Both the position numbers and the translations under genes were made by a program. Below the pieces are notes generated by a model, which saw only the letters and a list, made by a program, of their open reading frames with translations, searched no databases and was not told the origin of the DNA. 64,000 nucleotides of DNA from Aplidium turbinatum (Eukaryota; Chordata; Ascidiacea; Aplousobranchia; Polyclinidae), in contig OU964935.1 in the NCBI GenBank assembly GCA_918807975.1, positions 7,713,823 through 7,777,822 of the forward strand. The letters are read 5' to 3'. How positions within the stretch are numbered: position 1 is the first letter of the stretch; the number at the start of each line of letters is the position of its first letter. Below, in pieces: positions 11,410 through 22,100 of the stretch.

Positions 11410-12369
11410 TTGACTTGTACAGAAGTTGAAATTCGGGCTTCATGCCTTAATGATATGAATATGAAACTAGGCTGTTATAAAAATATAGTACGGTACGCAC
11501 CTAAGTATGAAATCGGTACAGGCAGAAGCGTTGCAGGATTCGTTTTCTCCAAAGGTTTTCAGGCCAAGAAAATACTCCCCTTCTTTGAACACTGCTAGAA
11601 CAGCAAATCTTTCTTTTCCGGCACCTTTTTGCCGTCAATTGCAATTTGAAAAGGTGCATTTTTCAGCTTGTCCGCTCCTTTTTCAGTAGCTTCATGACGC
11701 AACTTCTTCTTTTTTCGATAGAGTGTCATGTGGCTTCGTTTACTACCAACACTTGACAGATTTTCAGCGACATCATTCAAAATATCACTGGTTGATCGCA
11801 GACTAATATTGCGCTTGTCGCTTATCTTGCATGCACCAGAGCTAAAGATCGATTTTTTGGTATAACTGCTGTATTATGTTGCTGGGTAACTAAAAAATGG
11901 AGAAAATTTGACATTTTGGCTAATATCTCAAAAACTAAAAGGATTAGACCTATAGTTCCTCTTGAAGTGATATATAAACTTGGCTATTCCGAGTGTTTTG
12001 ATACTAATTTTAGCTCTTTGGGACATTCGTAGCCAGAGTTAAACCAAATTTGTGAAATTGGGCCCGATTGTCATGGAAACGGGCCGTGGGGCTTGCTAAA
12101 ATGACAAAATTTTTCAAAAACTTTTTTACCACTTTTTTAGTTAGACCATTTGGCATTAGAAAATTACTAACCAAAACAAATTTAAGAAAAAAAGTCAAAA
12201 AGTGTTACACCCTACTATTGATGTGGAGTGGATGAGCAGTCATAATAATAAAAATAGGATGGAGAAAGAAAACCGGACATAAAAGAAACCCATCCTCAGG
12301 CAAAAGCCCGTTTCGATATGGCATAGGAGAGCAGGTGTTGAGCTCTTTCTATGGTCAGACTGTACATCA

Positions 12370-12566
12370 CACGGGTCTGCTACTATTCGGTGAGTCCGAT
12401 TTGGTGAGTCCGATTCGGCGAGTCTGATTCGGTGAGCCTCTAACCCCTAAACCCCTAACCCTAAAACGGCAATGATAATTAGGTTACGGTACCCGATAAT
12501 TTAAAAAAAAAATTGAAAAAATCCCCCGTTAAGGGATCGGACTCACCGAAACGGGCCATTCCGACA
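12370..12566. repeat. GGTGAGTCCGATT repeats with inverted partner
   Basis: Four imperfect tandem units of the 13-mer GGTGAGTCCGATT lie at about 12390-12438. An inverse copy (GGATCGGACTCACCGAAACG) is at 12535-12555. A CCCTAA-like stretch (12440-12465) lies between them. The inverted arrangement suggests a small foldback element. No target duplication could be assigned. Confidence 0.55.
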
Positions 12567-12668
12567 TCACACAGTAGCCTAAGACGATTGAGATCCAGTT
12601 GTTTCTTTTCTTAGCAACTTCAATAGGCTATACATTTGGTATAAATAGTCTATTCTAGGAGTTGTGTT

Positions 12669-12970
12669 CTGGGTTTTTATTTTCGCTAAGACTTTTCGGT
12701 CGTTTGTCCGAAATGACTTAAAAAAATTCGGTCATTTTTTATTTATTTTTTCTAATGAAAATATTCCCTTTCATCTAGCTGATACAAACCAAAATTTGCA
12801 CTTCCTGACTAGCTACAAGTTCATTAAGTTTCGCTGAGAAACGTTTTTTTTTTTGACATTTTGACCGAATTGACTATATATTTTTTTCTGACATTTTGAC
12901 CAAATTGACTATATTTTTTTCGGGCATTTTGCTAAAAATTCGGTCAATGACCGAAAAAAAAAAAACCCAG
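12669..12970. mobile_element. CTGGGTTTTT MITE (8-bp TSD)
   Basis: The left end CTGGGTTTTTATTTTCGC and the right end AAAAAAAAAACCCAG are inverted repeats. The exact 8-bp duplication GTTGTGTT lies at 12661-12668 and 12971-12978. It is 302 bp and non-coding, rich in the word TCGGTCATT and its complement. It is the inverse-orientation relative of 25445-25844 and of the terminal segment at 1852-2140. Confidence 0.92.
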
Positions 12971-13160
12971 GTTGTGTTAGAAATATATATACCTAACAGT
13001 TCAGTGAGTTTTTTTCATTTTTGAAGATTGTAATAGATGGAGAATAAATTGCAAAGACATGCGAAGAAGGTGTCAGGGAAAGATGTGGTACAAGTTTAAA
13101 AACAATTGTGATGTAGTTATGATACCAGCTCCTAGAATTGTATACTTGTATACTGTATAG

Positions 13161-15012
13161 TAGGGTGGCTCATTTTCCTTGATGTTTTTTAAAATTTTTG
13201 TCAGTTTGGAATAATGTTCCATTTTGCTCACTGATATTTGCAAACCAAAAAGTTTTGTTGGGTTTTGACCTTTGACCCTGGTTCACCCAAGGAGAAATTC
13301 TGAATTTTTCTGAAAAATTAATAAATTTCAAAGTGGTTCAGCAGTATCTGAAGAGGGGATTTCTCAAAATTTGACCACGTGATTTTGACGTCACTTCCTC
13401 TGTTAACTTCCACGTGGAACATCTTCACCCTACTCCAAGTCTGAGAGTCACTAATAGTGCATGCTTTTAGTGTCATTTTATTTGATTTTACAGCCTTTTC
13501 GCAGTCAGTGAATCTATAACATATAATAAACCAACAAAAATTTTTGGCACAAAAGATGAGAGTCATTTTAGAGTATTTCAGGGCCCCTGATTCCGAAAAT
13601 GCACTTAGTTTTTTCGAATTGGCTCTAGTTTTCGAGATATTCGACAATGAACATACTTTGGAAATCGTTACTCAAAAGCTTTCAATTAGCAAATTACTTA
13701 TTTTTAGCCCTGTTTACCATTATGAAGTCATAATTGCACTTGTCTAGTTCAATTGGTTCATATTGCACGAAAGTTCAAAACGCAAGCAAAGGTTGAAATG
13801 AACTGTGTTTAATGTAAGGGAGACATAAATATTCAATGAAAACAGTTGTGAATCAGTCTACATCACAAGAAAAATATCCCGAAAGTCATGTGTTTATGAA
13901 TGCAGCTTTATATTGAAAAGGTAGGCCTACTGAAATGGATACTGTACAAATGAAATTTTATTCTAAGCCTTTGCTAAGGCCAAGTCTTTGCTGCAAGAAG
14001 ATTTTTCTGGTTTATAGGCTAAATAAATGGCATACCTATAGGCTAATAAAATACGCCTTTGACAAGTAGGATGCTGTACCAACAACCCAAATATATTTTG
14101 CTGCATGAGGCAACGCATTCTGCGATAGATACAGCGCTATGTAAAAACAAGCATTATTATTATTATTACTTTGACATGAAGCTGGATGATCAAGATAAGT
14201 CCTGGATTCCTCCTAAAGTATGCAAACGTTGCACTAAAACCCGTTTCTGGGCTCAAGGCTAAGAAGTTCAGAGTGCCATGGCATAAAGAGAGCCGTGGAA
14301 TCACCATGAAAATTGATACTTCTGTTCTGTACGGTGAGCATGTTCGAAGGAAGTTGGAACATGATGTTTACATGGAATGGGCAAGGCAGTCATTGCGTGG
14401 ACGTTGCTATTTCTGTTTTTTGTTTGCCCTCTCTTGTTTCAAGTGGTGATTTGCTTGAAACAATAGGAAAACGGGCATGACTGAGAGTAACCTCAATACC
14501 TTCAGAATGTTTTGGAGCAAGGTCAAGCTTTTTTCTCAAAACCATTTCTACCACCTACTGTTGTAGTTAAAGATTTAGTTATCAAAAGTGGTAGCTGGAA
14601 GCTTGGCTAACTCAAAAACTAGAGCCAATTCGATAAAACTTAGTGCATTTTCAGAATCAGGGGCCTCGAAATACCTTAAAATGACTCTCACATGTCCTGC
14701 CCACGTGTCAGTGTTCATGGAGTTGCTAATTAAACCACTTTGCTTGCTACAAGTTTGTGTTACTGCCTCTTATTGTGTCCATTAAGATGCTAGAGTGCAT
14801 TAGTGCATTAAAAGATAGCGAGTGAGCAATTTCAGGGATAAGCGAAACTTCAATATTTTGAAAAAATTCAAACCAGGTGAACCAGGGTCAAACGTTAATA
14901 TTTTTTTGTGAAATTTGGTATAGGAGATACATTTACCAAAAGGAACAATATTACAAACTGACGAAAAATTTAAAAGAAAAAACTTTTTTTTTCGAGATTT
15001 TGCGCCAGCCTA
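13161..15012 (+). mobile_element. TAGG(G/C)TGGC-ended DNA transposon with long inverted ends
   Basis: The termini TAGGGTGGC and GCCAGCCTA are inverted, and the flanks CTGTATAG (13153-13160) and TTGTATAG (15013-15020) agree at 7 of 8 bases. Further inverted similarity lies deep inside: the block 13550-13640 (CCTGATTCCGAAAATGCACT) is mirrored at 14611-14695. The central frames carry pieces of a transposon protein with a DDQDKSWIPPKVCKRC segment (within 14059-14262). I associate DQDKxWxPHKVC motifs with uncharacterised repetitive proteins of invertebrates. The reading frame is broken, so this copy is a remnant. Confidence 0.75.
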
Positions 15013-15121
15013 TTGTATAGCCTACCAGCCTCTAGAATTGATTATGTTAAAAGACTGCTATTGCCTATATGTAGTTTCATGATTTTTTCAATCTATCAAT
15101 ATATTTAACGTTGGTTTAAAG

Positions 15122-15938
15122 CAGTGGTTCTCAACGGGGGCAGTACCGTCCCCCGGGGTGGCGTTTTGATTTTGCAGGAGGGCGGTATGATTACCTCGGC
15201 TTAAGGGGGGCGTTTTGATTATTAGGGGCATGGCTGCCTAAAGATACGGCCTGATTTGTCACATTTTGAAGAAATTTTCAGATTTGGTCAACTTTGGACG
15301 ACTGCTGAAATGAAGTTTTTTTTAAATTATATTTTTTCTCCTTCTTTACTGTTTTCCCCAGATGACACAATAGGTTTTAACATCATCAGATGTTGAAAAA
15401 CAAAGACAATTTGATTTCGAAGATTTTAGTCAGACTGTTAATTTTTCAATAACAGTCTGATTGAGCGTTTTTCAATTTTTTTCTCATTTGCATTTCAAAA
15501 AATGTCAGTCAAACACTAGCATTAGCGGTATTTAAAATCTGCAAAATGTGACAAATCAGGCGCATCTCCAGGTGGACATGTTAGGGGGCATTCTAATTTA
15601 CCGACCAGCGTAACGATTTTGTCGCATCATTGTCTGGATAATCTATAGGCCTACATGCTTGCACGATAGCCAACAATTTCTCTTACACCATCGTCGTATT
15701 TGATTGATCAACCGTTTTGTTTACAAACGCTATCAATTTAAAATTTAATTTCAGTAATTGTTCAGTATATCACAAAATCTAGTGAGTTCCATATGACGTA
15801 ACCACTACTACCAGTATACTGTTTTCATGTTCGCAAATATATATTAGCTTTTCGTAATTAATCGTTTTTGTTGGGGGGCAGTAAAATTTCGCCAGTTTAT
15901 AAAGGGGGCGTTGGACCAAAAAAGGTTGAGAAACACTG
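15122..15938. mobile_element. CAGTGGTTCTCAA hAT MITE (8-bp TSD)
   Basis: The left end CAGTGGTTCTCAACGGGGG pairs with the right end AAAGGTTGAGAAACACTG. The exact 8-bp duplication GTTTAAAG lies at 15114-15121 and 15939-15946. CAGTGGTTCTCAA is a classical hAT terminus. At 817 bp with no transposase frame it is non-autonomous. It ends about 200 bp upstream of the Sec24 start codon, so it may lie in that gene's promoter or first intron. Confidence 0.93.
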
Positions 15939-16130
15939 GTTTAAAGGTTAGTGACTTTTTTAACTGGACTTGTTCAACACATAATAGTTTGATAAAATTC
16001 ACCATCAAAGCATTTTTTTCAGTTGTCATTCCTTGTGGTACAATCATAAATTAATTTAGTATATTCTTACAGTGCTTGTTTTTGTTTATTAAAAAGATGA
16101 AATTTTTTATAAATTAAAATCTTTAAATCA

Positions 16131-16136
16131 TAGAAA
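16131..16136 (+). promoter_or_regulatory. Acceptor-like AG just before the Sec24 ATG
   Basis: The sequence TTTAAATCATAG ends 3 bases before ATGATG. It has the form of a 3' splice acceptor, so the 5'UTR is either joined by a normal intron or added as a trans-spliced leader. The upstream tract is AT-rich with few pyrimidine runs, so the call is tentative. The B4GALT-like gene has a better version of the same arrangement. Confidence 0.4.
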
Positions 16137-19100
16137 ATGATGCAACCACCCACAGGTCTTCCTCATCAAGCCAAAATAAGTGGGCAAGGGATAGGTTATC
16201 CCCCTGCTCAGCCTTCTGCAGGGTATCACTCTGTTCCCCCTTCCAATATGTATAACGGCGGTGGAAATGTAACTTATGTAAGTGTAGTAGAGCAACAGTT
16301 TTCCTAACAATACCATATATTTTGGCAACTAGTTTAGACTTATATGTTTCAGAACCTTTGTCGGCTGCGTAGTCGAGTGGTGAGAACGTCTGCGCAACGT
16401 TCGAAAGGGCGTGGGTTCGACACCGCTCCAGAGCACGCGGCTGTGTCTCGGCAAAGACACTTAATGGCAAGCCAATATAAGGGGAGCAGTTGACTCGAAG
16501 ACTATACGTCACTTCGCTGCTTCCTGTCGTCTGTTGTATAGCATCTGTGATCGCAGTGTACTGTATGTTATCGCAATGGGCGCAAATAAAAACAACTGAA
16601 CTGTAATGCGCTTCAAAAGAAGGCTGTGGCTATTTTTTTCCAATGCAAATGTTGCCAGATAAGGAATTCACCTTAATCCAGGTCTCGAAATATCCGGCGG
16701 ACATGACCTCCGGAATGACCTCGAATGTCTGCCGAAGCCGACTCATTGGTCGGTCATAAATGACCGCCGCAAAATTCTTGACAAAAATAGAGCTAATGCA
16801 GCAAAAATATATTTTAAATTTGAAGTGTTACAATTTGTTTGTGTAACGCGAACAAATACGGAGCTGAAACAATAATAGTACAGGCAATTGCTTTAACGAT
16901 CACATTAGAGTGGCGTGGTTAACAAGCTGATGGCAAAAGTAGCCATTTTTACATCATTTCAACGCCTTGCAATGTTGCCTTGAAATAAAGTTGTCTGAAC
17001 TTTTCGGCAGGATATGTATTCTAATTTTAACAATGAGGGTTATTGCGTTACATTGATCGTTTGTTAAAAAGAAACATCACAGAGAAGCAAGTCTCAGCTG
17101 GGCTCCGCACGTGCTTAGGCGAATGTGGTGACCATATTCACGCTGATACTGATGGAAATAGAATTTTTGCACAGAAGGGAGGGTGTTTGATACATTTGGT
17201 CAGTTAATTAAGCCATCAACTATTGCAGAGTTATTCTGTTGTAGAAAACCTTCTTCTACAAACACGACCACACAATACTGTAGTGTGATTTTGTGCAAAA
17301 TCTACATGCAAAAAATATATCCGGTTGAGATATTAAATGTCCGCTGAAAGGGCCAGTCCGGTAGGACATGCTTGACCGCCGGAAAAAAGTACAAATTTCG
17401 AGGTCTGTTAATCCTTATCCCAACCTTAATTCTAACTCTGATAACACCTGTCATGAAACTATGCTTTTTGATTGCAACCATGACAACTAGCATGGAGAAA
17501 TAGCCACTTCCTTTAAGAATATTATTTTCAACAATTTATAACATGCAAAATGTGAGAGAAAAACAAGGTACCTGCATCGAATAGTAAATTATATTTATTT
17601 ATCCAAGAAAAATAAATTGTTATTGAAGTATCAGGCATTTAAGCTCCTGGCCACAGAGAAGTCGTTAAATAGCCTCATAAACTACCATGCCAGTAGGTCA
17701 TGTTTGGTCACCGGCTTCCACAAGCCAACATTTCTCCATTTTGTTGTAGTGAGGTAGATAACCTTGAAAATACTTCATTTGGTGACACAAGCATGAAAAT
17801 TGGCACACATGTACTTTGGACCATGTAGATTTCAAAAGTTTAATTAACCAAACAAAAATTCAAAATGGCGGCCCGTGACATCAAAATTCAAAATGGCCGC
17901 CATGCAGGTCCTGGACTGACGTAGGAAAGTTGCTTTATGAAAGCAATGTAGATGTGTCTCATTTCTTACTACCTTGAAAATGTTATTTTTAAGACAGTAT
18001 GAATGATTTATGATGGTTTTCAACAAAAACAAGTGTGTAACGTGCTATGGACAGAGAAAGGGTTTCACAAATTTGACAGTCAGGTGCGCAGAATAGTCTA
18101 AACTTTGATACATCCACCCAAACAGACTTAAGTACTTTCTTAAAAAGACAATTCATGTACAGTCAACATTTCTGTTATCAGGTATTACTACTGAGTACGT
18201 AAATCATGTTCATGACAATGATTCACATGTAAGTAATATCTATTCATGGTCACAAGGACAGGAACATAGTGAAGTGCATGGTAAATTTGCAGTTTTACAC
18301 TTACAGTTTTTGCATTCTTTTTTACAGTTGCATCGTCTTAGTTCTTTACATGCTTCGGCTACGGGGTCTTTTCTTGTCCACATAATGTCCCATGTTCCCC
18401 CATCTCCAGATTTCCACCCCCAGTTACTTGGAGATGGCAATTCTGGACTCCTTTCAAGAGCTCGTTCCCAAATGTGTCCGGCCTGATATGCTGCCCGAAG
18501 TGCATGCAATTTTGCTACTTTTATCATAAAGATATACCATGAATTATTGAAGGATCGCAAAATCTTCTGCATTTATTTCCTCTGGACACTGAATGAGCTT
18601 CTGAAATGTTGGCGTCACATCTGGATACACTGACCATGTTGCAAAGAACGACTTCTTCCTCTTTCCTTTCATGCCTGAACAAGAGTCACAGCCACTAAAG
18701 GCATGAAAGAACAACAGCCCTTTGTGTTTCTGTGGACCCAGGACAAAATATCGGATGAATAGGACTCCATCTTCTTTTGTTTCCTCTCCCGAAAGATATC
18801 CAGAGTTCGTGAAGTCCATCCTTGCTCAAGTTTTCAAACAAGCCAATTCCAATAACGACCACGTCAATGTCATTAGCCAGGATGGCTGCTTTTTGTATAG
18901 TTTCATACTTGAGACCATGATGAAGATGAACAAATATTTTGGTATCGGCTTCTTGGTTTGAGCTCAAATTGACTAAAGCGGGATTGTCATTATTAGTAAC
19001 AGCTTTTTCATTCTTGGAAGCGTAAACGATATCATCCGGTGGCATGAATTCTTGGATGGAATCAGCTAAGAATGAATAAAGTTCTTTTTTATTGTCTGTA

Positions 19101-22100
19101 TTTTGCAAAAAGTTTGGCCAGTTCTTTGGGACTATCACATCTCGAGTCACTCTCCGCCTGCTACCATTACCTCTCTTTGTACGAGCATGAGATTTGATGC
19201 TTCCGTCCTTGTAAGTGTCAAACACAACATCCGTTCGTTTGTGCTTTCTGGCATATGGCTTAATTTTCTCCACGAAGTCCTTCTGGGCATATTCACCAAA
19301 CGTATGATGTTTTGGTGTAGTAGAGTGTACTAAACATGCTCCATGGCTCCATCTATCACCAATTCACCATCATGTCTGCATCGTCCAGTGAAGTAGGTTG
19401 TGTAGGTACCACGTTCTCTAGGCAACCCATTAAATCTGCTTTCTGTGTTTGGTAAAGATCACCTCCTGAACTTAAAGCTGCTGGGAATCGTTGGTTTTCA
19501 TGGCTAAAAAATTCAGGCAGATCAACTTGTCGGATCTAACATGAAATATAGAGCTTTGAAAAAAGGCTGCAGTCACCCTTCAATGTGCTGTGATTCCCTT
19601 TTTGTGTTGTCTTTGAGTTAAACAGTGTGAATTTGTTCCGAGCAATTGGTGAGTAGAATTTGTCTAATTCTGATGTGAAGTTTTCCAACTGATTTTTATC
19701 TTTTGTATCATAGTCTTTTAGCACATCTGTTACCTTTTGCTCCATGGCATTTTTCGTATTAAGAGTAAGCAGATCTGAAGTTGTCGGATCTGGCATGAAA
19801 TAAGAGCTTTGAAAAAAGGCTGCAGTCACCCTTCAATGTGCTGTGATTCCCTTTTTGTGTTGCCTTTTTTGAGTTAAACAGTGTGAATTTGTTCCGAGCA
19901 ATTGGTGAGTAGAATTTGTCTAATTCTGATGTGAAGTTTTCCAACTAATTTTTATCTTTTGTATCATAGTCTTTTAGCATATCTGTTACCTTTTGCTCCT
20001 CAAGATAGGGATTGCCCATCTCTTCAATGGTTCGGGTGAGAGAAATGACGTCTTTGAGCAATGCTTTCTGTGCTGATGGTGTTGCTTTATGATGATTTAG
20101 GGATACTTTCTCTCGACTTTTAGAAACACATTCATATTCCTGTATAATTCTACAGACTTCAGGGCCTGCTACCGTCCATCGTAGCAAGGCTGATTCGTGT
20201 TCTGTGATTCCAATTATCCCTCCATCTCCTTTCATAATGGCATTATTCTGTTCATGGGCTTGGTCAATAGCAATCGCAGAATATTCTCTGTTGGTCTTCT
20301 AAATCACAAACTTGCTCTGTGCGCAGTCGACGTGTTGGCTTCTGGCTTGATTCGTGAAGCTCTTGTTCACGTTTCTCAATGTCTACTTTTTAGTTCAGCT
20401 GTGTTGTGAGGTTGTAAAGAGTTTAAGTGCTTAACTTATGTTTATGTTTAGCTATGTTTTTATAAAGCCTTTGTTATGATAATCTTATTAAGTAAATAAA
20501 ATATGTCAATATATATATACGTGATTGTGCGTTGCTATTGGTCAAGGTTAACATTGTCGTTTCGGCAGCGTCAGAAAGGAATTTTTGTACGTTACTCTTG
20601 GCAGCTAACCAATAGTTACGCACAAAACTTCATTTCTGACGCCCGCGAAACATAATTATTTGTAATAATTGACAAACCAACAATCAGATTTTACTACAAA
20701 TACCACCTCTATTTGCTCGAAAAATTTACTCTGGTGACTTTCGAGTTGGACCCCTACTTCTGTCTCTTTTTAAATACACTGAAGTTGAGGGTGAACAGTA
20801 ACGATGGATTTTGCTGAGGCTATCATTTTTTAAGTAACATATGACCACCCTTTTTTGCTAAAAACACTAAAAACCGTTTTTTTCCCCGATTTTGTGAAGA
20901 TTTTTAATGAGGGGTACAATCTGAAATAATAAACACTAGCTAAAAATGTCACAAAAAACATTTTCAAGATAGTAAGAAATGAAAAACACCTAAATTGCTC
21001 TCATAAAACAACTTTCCTACGTCAGTCCAGGACCGGAATGGCGGCTATTTTGAATTTTGACGTCACGGGCCGCCGCTTTGAATTTTCGTTTGGTTAATTA
21101 AACTTTTGAAATTTACATGGTCTAAGGTACATATGTGCCAATTTTCATGCTTGTGTCACCAAATGAAGTATTTTACGAGAAATCTAAAGTTATCTGCTTA
21201 ACTATTGGTATTTGAGACGTTTTTCTCTTCACTTGCAACCTTTTTTCAAAAACAAGGCAAAGTATGAGTGTCGCTGTGGACCTATAAAAACTCGCAGACT
21301 AACTCTACACCTACCTGGGAAGCAATGCAGTTAAATGCAACCGCAAATATGTTTCAAACCCTTGTTTGAGTCCTTATCTGAGTGAACGTACAACTACCAT
21401 ATCAATTAACGGATTTCTAAAGACACGATTTTTTAGCAGATTTTTTGTTTTGGTTGACTATTTTCCCACCAGAAAGAAGCTCTGGTAGGCCATGCTTGGT
21501 CGCTAGAAAAATAATTGAGCTTATAGGCCTGGAGTATGAAACTTATATTGATACTAATACATAGTTACATACCAGCAAACAGTACATATATATACATTCA
21601 GTGGTATTTTTCAAAAGAGTTGTAACCTTTGTAAGCAGTGTCAGGTCTATTTTTAATATATATTTGTAAGTTAACTATTAAGTATGTTTCTAGACTCAGC
21701 CGGGAGTATTGCAAACTACAAAGCAAATGCCGCCTGCAACAAGCGGCACTATGCCAACACAGCAACCTCCCACATCAACCATCAATGGGCATCATCACAA
21801 TCAAATGGATTATCAACAGCCATATCAGCATCAGCAACCACCACCTACTTACACACAGTAATTCAATTGAATGTATTCACTTGCACAATGCACATGCGTT
21901 GTGTTACCGGTACCTCTTCTATAATAATTAGTTCATAATAACAATTTATAATATAAAAGGATATTTAAATAGCATTCAGGCCTCGAAATTCACGGCGGTC
22001 ATGTCCGCCGTCACAGCATGTAATGTCTGCGGGAAGTACCATCTAGATTGAACATATTTGTCCGCCGAGAAATAGCGATACAAATCGTCATTGCATAGCA

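Larger units (their letters stand above)
9506..12214 (-). mobile_element. TAGGGTGTAACA-ended DNA transposon, interrupted
   Basis: The terminal inverted repeats TAGGGTGTAACA and TGTTACACCCTA bound a 2.7-kb unit with the exact 8-bp target duplication CTATTGAT (9498-9505 and 12215-12222). On the - strand it codes a protein seen in two parts, 11409-11066 and 9879-9604, separated by a hAT insertion. The protein carries a GHARWLT-type motif (DTIGHARWLTSENGYLRIK) near its start. I associate this with a repetitive family of uncharacterised proteins in invertebrate genomes, from memory and not verified. Superfamily unknown. The TIRs and the exact duplication make the unit boundaries firm. Confidence 0.85.
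17750..21210 (-). mobile_element. Transposon with ~270-bp TIRs coding a CXC/nuclease-like protein
   Basis: The block 17755-18000 (ACTTCATTTGGTGACACAAG, then a GGCGGCC-rich patch, then CGTCAGTCCAGGACC in inverse) is mirrored at 20940-21200, giving long inverted ends. The frames between, on the - strand (20235 down to 18240), carry segments typical of a repetitive invertebrate protein family I recall only as uncharacterised. These are [34 protein letters not shown] with [20 protein letters not shown], and a Cys-rich tail ([19 protein letters not shown]). The frame is broken in several places. Exact ends and target duplication were not resolved. Confidence 0.75.
17632..21531. mobile_element. CCGCCG-family element, large invaded copy
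   Basis: The left end CAGGCATTTAAGCTCCTGG and right end AATTGAGCTTATAGGCCTG are imperfect inverted repeats. The flanks AAGTAT (17626-17631) and GAGTAT (21532-21537) agree at 5 of 6 bases. The subterminal GGTAGGTCATGTTTGGTC and GGTAGGCCATGCTTGGTC match the ends of the other copies. Most of its interior is a second element with its own long inverted repeats (about 17750-21210). This is the oldest-looking of the four large copies in Sec24 introns. Confidence 0.7.
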
